From Verrucomicrobiota bacterium (GTDB lineage Bacteria; Verrucomicrobiota; Verrucomicrobiia; Limisphaerales; UBA8199): a stretch of 36,878 nucleotides of DNA. The notes under the pieces were generated by a model that saw nothing but the letters and a program-made list of their open reading frames with translations, was not told where the DNA came from and ran no database searches. The translations under genes and the position numbers were made by a program. Where the stretch lies: the NCBI GenBank assembly GCA_012517205.1, contig JAAYVL010000024.1, forward strand, positions 1 through 36,878, written 5' to 3'. Numbering within the stretch: the stretch's first letter is position 1; each line of letters opens with the position of its first letter. This document shows positions 14,370-22,178 of this stretch, piece after piece.

Positions 14370-15728
14370 ATGCTCAATTACATCTGGCTTGGGCTGGTCG
14401 TGCTGGCCGTGATCATCGGCGGCTGCACGGACAACCTGAAAGCGATTGCCGATAAGAGCTTCGAGATGGCGGAGTTTGCCGTGATGCGAACGGCGCTGCC
14501 GCTGGTGGGCATCATGGCGCTCTGGCTCGGCATCATGCGGCTGGCCGAACGGGCCGGGCTGGTGGCCGCGCTGGCGCGCCTGCTGCGGCCCCTGATGGTT
14601 TGGCTTTTCCCGGAAGTGCCCCACGACCACCCGGCGATGGGTGCGATGCTGCTCAACATGGCGGCCAGCATCCTCGGCCTCGGCAACGCCGCCACCCCGC
14701 TCGGCTTGAAGGCCATGCGGCACCTGGAAACGCTCAATCCGCGCCCGGGCACGGCCACCAACGCCATGTGCACGTATCTGGCCATCAACACCAGTTCCAT
14801 CCAGCTCATTCCCGCCACCGCCATTGCCATCCTGGCCGCCAATAAGTCCAGCAACCCAACCGCCATCGTGGGCACTTCCATCATCGCCACCACCTGCGCG
14901 GCGGTGGCCGCCGTGACCGCGGCTAAAATCCTGCAGCGCCTGCCCTTTTATCGCCTGCCGCCCGCCCCCGCCCCGCCCGCGGAATCCGCCCCCGAGCCGG
15001 CCGCGCCGGCGCCAGCCAGTGCGGGTAACGAAAAGACGCCCATTCGGGAAGCGGCCGACCTCGCTCCTTTGCGGTGGTGGGGAATGCTGATTATGAGCGC
15101 GTTTGGGCTGTTCTTTCTCTACGTGTTCCTGCGCCTGGCGTTCCCGGCCGTGGTGGGGCTAACGCCGCCGTCGGATGCCGCCGGCCAAACCGTGTTCATC
15201 CGCATCGTGGACGCCGTCTCCCGGATTTCCATCCCCTTCATGCTTTCCGTCTTTCCGCTCTATGCGGCGTTGCGCCGCGTCAAGGTTTACGAGGAGTTCG
15301 TGGACGGCGCCAAAGAGGGCTTCGACGTGGCCCTGCGCATCATTCCCTACCTGGTGGCGATTCTCGTGGCGATGGGCATGTTCCGCGCCGCCGGGGGCAT
15401 TGACCTCATCAGCCGGGCGCTCGCCCCGGTCATGGAGGCGGTGGGGTTTCCGTCGCCGCTGCTGCCAATGGTGCTGATGCGCCCGTTGAGCGGCAGCGGC
15501 ACGCTGGGGCTCCTGGCCGAACTGGTCAAGCAATACGGGCCGGACAGCCTCATCAGCCGCACCGGCGGCACCATCTTCGGCAGCACGGAAACGACGTTCT
15601 ATGTGCTGGCCGTGTATTTTGGCTCCGTCGGGGTCAAGCGCACCCGCTACGCCCTGCCCGCGGGGATTGTGGCCGACACCGTCGGCGTCATCGCCTCGGT
15701 GATTGTGTGCCGGCTGGTCTTTGGGTGA
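14370..15728 (+). CDS. SpmA-SpmB fusion, nucleoside-recognition (Gate) domain membrane protein
   Basis: This membrane protein of 452 residues has two Gate-type halves. The first (1-200) carries GNAATPLGLKAMRHLE and MCTYLAINTSSIQLIP, typical of SpmA. The second (about 235-452) carries LMRPLSGSGTLGLL and GGTIFGSTETTFYVLAVYFG, typical of SpmB. A proline- and alanine-rich linker (around 190-225) joins them. In Bacillus the separate proteins affect spore core dehydration. Fused forms in non-sporulating bacteria have no settled function, and solute transport is presumed. I used ATG 14370. The frame is open back to a TTG at 14259 that overlaps the preceding stop codon, but those residues are not membrane-like. 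The 107-base gap to the previous gene leaves co-transcription open. Confidence 0.85.
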   Translation: MLNYIWLGLVVLAVIIGGCTDNLKAIADKSFEMAEFAVMRTALPLVGIMALWLGIMRLAERAGLVAALARLLRPLMVWLFPEVPHDHPAMGAMLLNMAASILGLGNAATPLGLKAMRHLETLNPRPGTATNAMCTYLAINTSSIQLIPATAIAILAANKSSNPTAIVGTSIIATTCAAVAAVTAAKILQRLPFYRLPPAPAPPAESAPEPAAPAPASAGNEKTPIREAADLAPLRWWGMLIMSAFGLFFLYVFLRLAFPAVVGLTPPSDAAGQTVFIRIVDAVSRISIPFMLSVFPLYAALRRVKVYEEFVDGAKEGFDVALRIIPYLVAILVAMGMFRAAGGIDLISRALAPVMEAVGFPSPLLPMVLMRPLSGSGTLGLLAELVKQYGPDSLISRTGGTIFGSTETTFYVLAVYFGSVGVKRTRYALPAGIVADTVGVIASVIVCRLVFG

Positions 15729-15848
15729 AAGGAGCCGCTTCCGCGCGCGGGCCGCGGGCGGGCTTCCGCCACGGGGGCCTCGCCTGCGGACGCGGCGCTC
15801 CCGCGAACACCCGCCCTGCAGGCGGAAACTATTCCGGCTCAGGCGTCC

Positions 15849-16790
15849 TCAAGGAGCCACTTCCTGCGGCCCCTTCCCGCCGTTGACGAGGAAGAGCACG
15901 GCCATGCGCACCGCCAGGCCGTTGGTCACTTGCTCCAGAATTACCGAGCGGCCCGAGTCGGCGATTTCGCTGTCAATCTCCACGCCGCGGTTGATCGGGC
16001 CCGGGTGCATGATCATCACGTCCGGCTTCGTCAACGCCAGCCGCTCCTTGTTCAACCCGAACAGGCTGCTGTATTCGTTAAGGCCGGGGAACATGGACTT
16101 GCGCTGCCGCTCGTGCTGGATGCGCAGCAGGTTGATTACATCCGCCTCGCAAATGGCCTCCTCGACGTTATGGGTGACGCGGCAGCCCATCTGCTCGAAC
16201 ACGCGCGGCACCAGCGTGGACGGCCCGCACACCGTCACCTGGGCGCCCAGCTTGGTCAGCGCCCAAATATCCGAGCGCGCAACCCGGCTGTAGAGGATAT
16301 CGCCCAGGATGGTCACTTTCAGCCCCGCAAGGCGCCCCTTCTTCTCGCGAATGGTGAAGGTGTCCAGCAACGCCTGGGTGGGGTGCTCATGCGCGCCGTC
16401 GCCCGCATTGATGACGCTGGCGTTGAGGACGCGCGCAAGGAAATGCGGCGCGCCGGAGGCGCTGTGGCGGATCACGATGAAGTCAATGTTCAACGCCTCC
16501 AGGTTGCGCGCGGTGTCCTTGAGGGTCTCGCCCTTCCGCAGCGAGGAAGCCTCGGCGGTGAAGTTGATGATGTCCGCCGAAAGTCGCTGCTCGGACAGCT
16601 CGAAGCTCGTGCGGGTGCGGGTGGACGGCTCGATGAACAGGTTGACGACGGTCTTGCCGCGCAGCGCCGGCACCTTTTTGATCGCGCGCTCGCCCACCGC
16701 CTTGAAGGCCAGCGCGGTGTCCAGCACGGTGGTGATCTCCGCGGCCGTCAGCGATTCAATGTCCAGCAGATGCTTGCGATTCCAGCTCAT
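15849..16790 (-). CDS. pyrB: Aspartate carbamoyltransferase catalytic subunit
   Basis: PyrB condenses carbamoyl phosphate with aspartate in the second step of pyrimidine synthesis. Clear signatures are the carbamoyl phosphate loop [50 protein letters not shown] and [13 protein letters not shown]. At 313 residues it is normal length for the unregulated catalytic chain, and no pyrI follows. Its ATG overlaps the pyrR stop codon by 4 bases, so the two are translationally coupled. The gene is convergent with the SpmAB gene across about 120 GC-rich bases. No dihydroorotase gene follows, unlike the common pyrR-pyrB-pyrC arrangement. Confidence 0.97.
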   Translation of the reverse strand: MSWNRKHLLDIESLTAAEITTVLDTALAFKAVGERAIKKVPALRGKTVVNLFIEPSTRTRTSFELSEQRLSADIINFTAEASSLRKGETLKDTARNLEALNIDFIVIRHSASGAPHFLARVLNASVINAGDGAHEHPTQALLDTFTIREKKGRLAGLKVTILGDILYSRVARSDIWALTKLGAQVTVCGPSTLVPRVFEQMGCRVTHNVEEAICEADVINLLRIQHERQRKSMFPGLNEYSSLFGLNKERLALTKPDVMIMHPGPINRGVEIDSEIADSGRSVILEQVTNGLAVRMAVLFLVNGGKGPQEVAP

Positions 16791-17323
16791 ACGGGCTTCT
16801 CCAGCACGACCTCGTCCGCACCGCCCGTTTCCGCCAGCCGCACGCGGACGCTCTCCGCCCGGGCTGTGGGCACGTTCTTGCCGACAAAATCCGCCTTGAT
16901 GGGCAGCTCGCGGTGCCCGCGGTCAATCAGCACCGCCAGTTGAATGCGCCGCGGCCGGCCAAAATCGTTCAGCGCGTCCATCGCCGCCCGCACCGTGCGC
17001 CCGCTGAAAAGCACATCGTCCACCAGCACCACGGTCTTGCCGGTCACATCAAACGGAATCACCGTGGGCTGGACCTGGGGCGCCACCCGCCGGTCCAGGT
17101 CGTCCCGGTGCATGCTGACGTCCAGGCGCCCGGTCGCCACCGCCCGCCCCCAAATCTCCGTCAGGAGCGCCCCCAACCGCTCGGCCAGCGGCACGCCCCC
17201 GCGCTGGATTCCGACCAGCACCACCTCGCTCCCGGCTTCGTTGCGTTCCGCGATCTCATGCGCAATGCGGGTCAGCGCCCGCTGCAGCGTCGGCGCATTC
17301 AGGATCAGGGTGGGGTCAGGCAT
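16787..17323 (-). CDS. pyrR: Bifunctional pyr regulator / uracil phosphoribosyltransferase PyrR
   Basis: This 178-residue PRTase-fold protein has the PRPP-binding signature [19 protein letters not shown]. The PyrR-typical features around it are [26 protein letters not shown] and [17 protein letters not shown]. In Gram-positive bacteria PyrR binds pyr mRNA to cause attenuation. In many Gram-negative bacteria the gene is kept beside pyrB and its RNA-binding role is less certain. I see no obvious anti-terminator or terminator pair in the 137 bases upstream. It is the first gene of a pyrR-pyrB pair with a 4-base overlap. Confidence 0.95.
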   Translation of the reverse strand: MPDPTLILNAPTLQRALTRIAHEIAERNEAGSEVVLVGIQRGGVPLAERLGALLTEIWGRAVATGRLDVSMHRDDLDRRVAPQVQPTVIPFDVTGKTVVLVDDVLFSGRTVRAAMDALNDFGRPRRIQLAVLIDRGHRELPIKADFVGKNVPTARAESVRVRLAETGGADEVVLEKPV

Positions 17324-17460
17324 GGGCGGGAACGGCAGGCCGGGGCGGAACGGGCCGCCGCCGCGCGCCGGACGACCGGTGGGCGGTGGCGCTGGGGAAG
17401 TTCAGGTGAGGCATGGTTCCTTGGCCGTCTCGCGGGGCGGCGTTAAAGGAGCAACGGCGC

Positions 17461-17679
17461 CTAGCGATTCGCCGTCTGCTGGCTCTTGCGCCATTTGGCG
17501 CGGTGCTTGATGATCCAATCCGTCAGCGCCCGCTCAAATCCTATGTCGTGACCCGCCTTCTCGGATTCAATCCACTTGTGCTTCAATATCTCTTCGCGCT
17601 CCGCCTGGAATTCCCGGTAGAGCGAGGAGTTCTTCAGCAGGTCGTCCCCCGAAGGCCGCTCTTTCATTTCGTCAGACAT
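17461..17679 (-). CDS. Small conserved protein with DUF4032-tail-like motif
   Basis: This 72-residue, highly charged protein is probably mostly helical and cytoplasmic. The stretch EEILKHKWIESEKAGHDIG, followed by ERALTDWIIKH, resembles a helical motif (HKW.xSExAGxDxG...W) found at the ends of DUF4032 proteins and in other small bacterial proteins. I cannot assign a function. Codon use and the clean ORF with ATG 17679 support a real gene. It sits alone between pyrR and the Mrp gene, 137 bases from the first and 154 from the second. Confidence 0.65.
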   Translation of the reverse strand: MSDEMKERPSGDDLLKNSSLYREFQAEREEILKHKWIESEKAGHDIGFERALTDWIIKHRAKWRKSQQTANR

Positions 17680-17833
17680 AATCGCGAGTCCAAATCTTAC
17701 GAGTAAAGAAACCTAGCACGCCGCCCGGGAATGACAAGCCTTATTTCAGCTTTCCCGCGGCCGGATTTTTCCGCCGCCGCCGCGTGCCGGCGCGGCCGGT
17801 TCCGCCCTCTCCCCCCGACGGCCCTTTGCCCGC

Positions 17834-18892
17834 TCAAGCCAGTTGCTGGCGCAAGGTCCGGGCAATCTCCACAAACACCTTCCCGGCCGGTTGATCCGCG
17901 CCGGCGACCACCGCCGGCACCCCCCGGTCGCCCCCCTCCCGAATCTCGGTGAACAGCGGGACTTCCCCCAGAAACGGGACCTGCTGCCGCTTCGCCTCGG
18001 CCTGCCCGCCGCCGTGGCCGAAGATTTCCACCCGCTCCCCGCCGGGGGTGGTGAAGTAGCTCATGTTCTCCACAATGCCAAGGATGGGCACATTGACCTT
18101 TTGGAACATCCCGATCCCTTTGCGCACCACGCCCAGCGACGCCTCCTGCGGGGTGGTCACAATCACGCCCCCGTCCAGCGGCACGGTCTGGCAGACCGAA
18201 AGCTGCGCATCCCCGGTGCCCGGCGGCAAATCCACCACCAGCACATCCAAGTCGCCCCATTCCACTTCGCTGAAGAACTGCTGAATGGTCTTGTTGATCA
18301 TCGGCCCGCGCCAGATCACCGGCTGGTCGCCCTCCACCAGGAACCCCATGCTCATCAGCTTCACCCCGTGGTTTTCCGGCGGCACCATCTTGTCCTGGGC
18401 GCTGAGGGTTGGCATCTGGCGCACCCCCATCATCAGCGGAATAGTCGGACCATAAATATCGCAATCCAGCAGCCCCACCTTCGCCCCCAACTGCCGCAGC
18501 GCGCACGCCAGGTTCACCGAAACGGTGGACTTGCCCACCCCGCCCTTGCCGCTGGCGACGGCGATAATCCGCCGGATGCCGGGAACCCGCCGCTGCTGCT
18601 CCCACGGGTTGGGCCCCGTCGCCGCCGGGCTTCCCCCCGCCGCGCCCGCCCCCGGATAACGCACCTCCACTTGAACCCGCGCCGCCCCGGGCAGCGCCTT
18701 CAAGACCCGCTCGCTGTCCGCCTTGATCTGCGCGGCAATGTCCGGCCGCCCGACGGTGAGTTGCATCAGGACATTGATCGCCCCGTCTTTCACGGCGACC
18801 TGGTTGACCAGGCCAAAGGATACAATGTCGCGGCTGTAGCCGGGGTATTTAACCTCCCGCAAGGCATTCCGAATGTTGTCTTCTGTCAGCAT
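17834..18892 (-). CDS. mrp: Mrp/ApbC-type P-loop ATPase lacking the CxxC motif
   Basis: This 352-residue protein combines an N-terminal MIP18/DUF59 domain (1-80) with a MinD-like deviant P-loop ATPase: SGKGGVGKST (114-123), LLDCDIYGPT, VDLPPGTGDAQL. The family carries iron-sulfur clusters to apo-proteins. The usual cluster ligands in the segment ENMSYFxCPxCGERxxIFG are absent here: the sequence reads ENMSYFTTPGGERV (276-289), one residue shorter and with no cysteines. So either the cluster is held differently or this homologue does another job. The downstream FGHGGGQAEA is intact. The Suf genes of this window are about 6 kb away, not in an operon with it. Confidence 0.92.
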   Translation of the reverse strand: MLTEDNIRNALREVKYPGYSRDIVSFGLVNQVAVKDGAINVLMQLTVGRPDIAAQIKADSERVLKALPGAARVQVEVRYPGAGAAGGSPAATGPNPWEQQRRVPGIRRIIAVASGKGGVGKSTVSVNLACALRQLGAKVGLLDCDIYGPTIPLMMGVRQMPTLSAQDKMVPPENHGVKLMSMGFLVEGDQPVIWRGPMINKTIQQFFSEVEWGDLDVLVVDLPPGTGDAQLSVCQTVPLDGGVIVTTPQEASLGVVRKGIGMFQKVNVPILGIVENMSYFTTPGGERVEIFGHGGGQAEAKRQQVPFLGEVPLFTEIREGGDRGVPAVVAGADQPAGKVFVEIARTLRQQLA

Positions 18893-18990
18893 CTTACTGT
18901 TGCGTTAAACTACCAGTGTAGGTCGCGTCCGCGCGAAGTCAAAGGCATTCCCCGCCCCGCGCGGCCGTCCTGCCCCGCGCCCCCGGCCGG

Positions 18991-19392
18991 TTAACCGCCG
19001 CGCCAGCGTGAGACCTCATACCAGGAAATCCGCCAGCCGTTGGGCAGCGTGAACACCGCGCCCGCCCGGTCGAACACCGCCCGAAACGCCGCCGTATCCT
19101 CACCCCCCCGCCGCAGCCAGACCGATTGCCCGGGCGCCGGCGGGCACAGGTAAACATCCTGCCAGGGAGACGTTCCGGCGCGGGGCCGCGGCCAGGCCGG
19201 ATCGGCGGCCAGCGGACGCCAGTGCGCCACGAATTGCCAGGGGAGCCCCCAGCGCTCCGGGCCGCATTGAAACCGCGCGCGCGCCGCGTCCCAGCGGGCG
19301 GCCAGGGGCGGGCAATCGCCGGGCAGCCGCCGCGCCAGCACCAACTGCCCCTCCGCCGGGGGCGAGGTGACCATGTCATGCCAGGGGGACAT
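18991..19392 (-). CDS. Two-repeat DUF551-like small protein
   Basis: This protein of 133 residues is built from two similar halves. Each begins SPWxD, then PPAxGQ, VxxRR, a D-rich strand with an aromatic, and ends with W..xVxxWR (WQFVAHWRPL and ISWYEVSRWR). The spacing resembles DUF551 (WISVxDRLPExGxxVLV...HWMPLP), a small domain common in phages and accessory regions. Its function is unknown. I chose ATG 19392 because a strong GGGAGGGAG ribosome site lies 7-8 bases upstream on the minus strand; the frame is open further to 19464. It is the last gene of a minus-strand cassette, beyond a hairpin at 19491-19520. Confidence 0.65.
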   Translation of the reverse strand: MSPWHDMVTSPPAEGQLVLARRLPGDCPPLAARWDAARARFQCGPERWGLPWQFVAHWRPLAADPAWPRPRAGTSPWQDVYLCPPAPGQSVWLRRGGEDTAAFRAVFDRAGAVFTLPNGWRISWYEVSRWRGG

Positions 19393-19490
19393 CAACAACT
19401 CCCTCCCGGCCGCGCGCCCGCAACCGGAGCGCCGCTCGTTTGAGGGTGAAAGAGGGTCAGGCACATAGGTTCAAAGTTGCTCCCGGCCAA

Positions 19491-19520
19491 AGGGCAGCCC
19501 CGCGGCTGCGGGACTGCCCT
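19491..19520 (-). terminator. Strong hairpin after the 223-residue cassette gene
   Basis: The arms 19491-19503 and 19508-19520 pair over 13 positions, with one G-U in the minus-strand transcript and a 4-base loop. It lies 51 bases past the stop of the minus-strand gene at 19572. No clear U-tract follows, so it may be a stabilising 3' hairpin rather than a true intrinsic terminator. Confidence 0.55.
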
Positions 19521-19571
19521 CGACCCGAACCGCGTCCGGCTCAACCGGCCGCCGCCCGGGAGCCGTCCGGT

Positions 19572-20243
19572 TTAGCTGGCCGCCGGCACAATCGCCCAGA
19601 ACTGGCGGGGCACATCCTCCCAGCCATTGATGTTCTGATTGACCTTCACGAACACCTTCTTGCCCGCGGCAGGTGAGCCGTACTTGGCCGTGTAGGCGGC
19701 CGTGATGTCAATCGCGTTGTTGACCGGTGAATCCAGCGTCCCCAGAAACACCACCCCCGGCGCGGCGCTGATTCCCTGGCTGCACGGCTTGGCGCCCCAC
19801 AGCATCGTCCCATCCGCCGGCGTGCCGGAGGTCGTCAGCTTCAAAGCCACCACGCCCCCCGTGTTGGTGATGCTCAACCCCGTCACCGGCAGCCGGTTGA
19901 ACACCGGCGCGGCGGGCGGAGTCAGGACGACCTCGCTGCCAATGATCAGCAGCGCGCAGTTGATCTTCGTGAACAACTGCACCCCGGTCAGCGGCCCCGA
20001 TTGCCCCAGCCGCGCCCGGGAACGGCGCTGAGCGGCCTCCGCCGTCCAGGCATCCCGCTGCGCCTGGGTGAGCGTGCTGCCCCACGCCGTCACCACCGTC
20101 TGCAGGAAATGACGCACGCGCAACTGCGCATCCGTCTGGGGATTGGCCGGAATGACCAGCGCCCGGCTGATCAACCCGTTCCGGCTGTTCTGCGAAACAT
20201 ACAGCCCGCGTTTTCCGGACTGCGGTATGTCTAATATCTTCAT
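19572..20243 (-). CDS. Conserved protein of unknown function, Verrucomicrobia-type accessory cassette
   Basis: This protein of 223 residues begins MKILDIPQSGKRGLYVSQNS. I believe this N-terminal pattern, followed by VIPANPQTDAQLRVR, AQRDAWTAEAAQ, SRARLGQSGPLTGVQLFTKIN and a beta-rich C-terminal half (TGLSITNTGGVVALKLTTSG), recurs in a family restricted mainly to Verrucomicrobia. That is recall, not a search. It has no signal peptide and no membrane segment. The C-terminal half looks like an Ig-like beta sandwich, and the N-terminus resembles small structural proteins of virus-like elements, but no function is established. GAAAGGG lies about 10 bases before ATG 20243. It is followed by the hairpin at 19491-19520. 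Confidence 0.7.
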   Translation of the reverse strand: MKILDIPQSGKRGLYVSQNSRNGLISRALVIPANPQTDAQLRVRHFLQTVVTAWGSTLTQAQRDAWTAEAAQRRSRARLGQSGPLTGVQLFTKINCALLIIGSEVVLTPPAAPVFNRLPVTGLSITNTGGVVALKLTTSGTPADGTMLWGAKPCSQGISAAPGVVFLGTLDSPVNNAIDITAAYTAKYGSPAAGKKVFVKVNQNINGWEDVPRQFWAIVPAAS

Positions 20244-20362
20244 CTTGCTAACCCTTTCTATGTTATGTGTTTTGACCTGGCGCGCGGGGTTCCCCGGCGG
20301 TCCGCCGCCGTGAACCCTCCCAACTGCGCGCGCCCAAATTATCCATCACTAAATCGGCGCCC

Positions 20363-21841
20363 TCAGCGCGGCGCGCCGCCGGCGGGCGGCGGCTCCGCCG
20401 TCCCGTTCGCCGCCCCGTTCGCCGTCACCAACCCGCGCAACCGCCCGTGCCGATGCGCCAGAAACCAGCCGCCCACCGCCAGCGCCACCCCGCTCAGGAC
20501 CAGCAGCTCATTGCCCACCACCATCGCCGGCAGAACCATCAGCGCCAGGCCCCCCAGCAGCATCGCCGCGCTGGTCGTCACGCTCCCGATCGCCACCCGG
20601 AGCGGCGGCCACACCAGCGACGCCAGCCCAAACCCGAACAACCCCACCCCGCCCCAGACAATGCCCTTGAGGCTCGCCAGCCGCGCCCCCAGTTCCCGCG
20701 CCGTGTCCTTCTGCGCCGCCCCCAGCTCCGTCCGCGCGCGGCTCTCCTCCCGCTCGACCACCGCCATCGGCGCGCTCAGCACAAACGCCGTCGCGGGCGC
20801 CGCCCCGCCCTCCGGCCCCGCCGCCGTCCCGGGCGGCGCCGGTGGAGGCTCCAGCCGCGAGCCGGCCGGCACCGTGTAACTGCGCACCTTCACGCTCTCC
20901 TCGTTCTGCCGGGTGGCCTGGGCCGCGTTCTCCCCCTGCTGCAGCGTCTGCTCCACCACCCCCGCCGGCTTGCGCGTGACCACCGCCCGGCCCCCCTTGA
21001 ACGGCCGCGGCGCGGCGCAGCCGCACGCCACCAGCGCCGTCGCGGACGCCAGGCTCAGAAACCGTGCCAGGTAATCCGCCGCCGCCGTGCGCCCCGGCCA
21101 CCACCGCCCCCGCAGCGGCCAGCGCGAAACCTTCAACCTCAAGCCCCGCCCTTCCGCGTCCGGCCCGGCGCCGCCCCCCTGCCACACAATGCCCGCCGGC
21201 GGCGCGTAGGTGAAACACCCCGGCGGACAAGGCGTCGTCGGCCAGCCGCGCACATGCCGCCCGCCGCGCCCCGACGGAACCAGCAGGTGATGATACAAAT
21301 GCCGTGAAAACGCCGTCAGCACCGCGTGCGACCGCCGGTCGGCCTCGGACGCCCCGGCCAGGTGGGCATGCAGGCGCTTAATGGCCACCGCCACCGCCCG
21401 CGCGCGCCGCGCCGCCCCGTGCCGGCAGGGCCACGAGCTCCGGCGCAGAAACTCCGTCACCTCCTCCAGCTCCCGCAGCGCCTCGGCCTTGACCGGCTCA
21501 ATCGTCCACCGGTCCGCCAGCACCCGCTCCAACTCCCGCTGCCGCCGCCACAACGCCTGCACCGTCGCCGCCTCGTTCAAATCCACCGGCGGCGTCCCCC
21601 GCAAAACCCCGCCGCCTCCCGGGCCAAACCGCGCCCGCGCCTTCAGCGCCAGGACCACGGCATGAATCGGCTCGCGCGGCGGCTCCAGCAACAGGCACGC
21701 AACATATTGCGCCCCCAACTCATGCGGAAAACGGGCGCGCCGCCCCTCGTAAGTGACTTCCCAGAAATCCCGCTCCCGGCGCAACGCATACGCGGGCGAT
21801 GCCGGATGACTGGCCTCTTCCATCAGTGTTTGCTTCGTCAT
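20363..21841 (-). CDS. Possible fusion of an intracellular regulator-like protein and a lipoprotein/membrane protein
   Basis: This 492-residue ORF has two unlike halves. The first 215 residues or so are soluble: RDFWEVTYEGRRARFPHELG resembles the domain found near the start of many regulators (W.V.Y.G...), then a helical RRQRELERVLADRW / IEPVKAEALRELEEV part, ending near GCFTYAPPAGIVW. The second half starts like a lipoprotein signal (LSLASATALVACGC), continues CAAPRPFKGGRAVVTRKPAG and a Pro-rich stretch, and ends with two to three hydrophobic segments (IVWGGVGLFGFGLASLVW, AAMLLGGLALMVLPAMVV, LLVLSGVALAVGGWFL). From memory the halves occur as separate neighbouring genes in relatives. Here no stop codon lies between them. 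A TTG at about 21142 could start the second protein. The start ATG 21841 has no strong ribosome site. Confidence 0.6.
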   Translation of the reverse strand: MTKQTLMEEASHPASPAYALRRERDFWEVTYEGRRARFPHELGAQYVACLLLEPPREPIHAVVLALKARARFGPGGGGVLRGTPPVDLNEAATVQALWRRQRELERVLADRWTIEPVKAEALRELEEVTEFLRRSSWPCRHGAARRARAVAVAIKRLHAHLAGASEADRRSHAVLTAFSRHLYHHLLVPSGRGGRHVRGWPTTPCPPGCFTYAPPAGIVWQGGGAGPDAEGRGLRLKVSRWPLRGRWWPGRTAAADYLARFLSLASATALVACGCAAPRPFKGGRAVVTRKPAGVVEQTLQQGENAAQATRQNEESVKVRSYTVPAGSRLEPPPAPPGTAAGPEGGAAPATAFVLSAPMAVVEREESRARTELGAAQKDTARELGARLASLKGIVWGGVGLFGFGLASLVWPPLRVAIGSVTTSAAMLLGGLALMVLPAMVVGNELLVLSGVALAVGGWFLAHRHGRLRGLVTANGAANGTAEPPPAGGAPR

Positions 21842-22178
21842 ATCGTGTTCTTCGGCGGCCCGCCGCGCCATGCGGCCAGCCCCTGCCCGGTCGAAGAACT
21901 TCACGCCCCGCCCCGCGCCCCCGGCCCAACCTCCTCTCCCCGCGTCACTTGCCCATTTTTGAAACTTCAAAACCGCTTCACTTCCCCCCGACGGGCCGCG
22001 TGCCCTCACGCGGCGCATGGTGGCCATTGGCCCGGTGGCTGAGAAAAACTTCCACGCCCCCGCCCGGGTTGCCTGCGCCATAGGGGCCATTTGTTATCGG
22101 CGTACAAGTCAATAGATTCAAGGCGGCGGAACCTGCCGACCCGGAAAACGGTGTTCATTTGCGCGTATTTATGGTTGT
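21842..22178. other. Divergent intergenic region with dispersed hairpin repeat
   Basis: This stretch separates two divergent genes and holds no convincing ORF. It contains the hairpin repeat at 21995-22014. Just before 22179 there is a short AT-richer stretch whose minus-strand translation reads NHKYAQMNT, a phrase I associate with dispersed non-coding repeats. No clear promoter was found for the + strand gene. Confidence 0.4.
21995..22014. repeat. Dispersed hairpin repeat, copy 1
   Basis: The arms GCCGCGTG (21995-22002) and CACGCGGC (22007-22014) form a perfect 8-bp stem around a CCCT loop. The same stem occurs at 36656-36675 with a CCCA loop. Both copies sit in gene-free DNA, so this is probably a REP-type dispersed element. 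Confidence 0.6.

Noticed and set aside
17324..17460. Searched upstream of pyrR for a PyrR-type attenuator.
   Set aside because: No paired terminator/anti-terminator or conserved PyrR binding hairpin could be recognised by eye.
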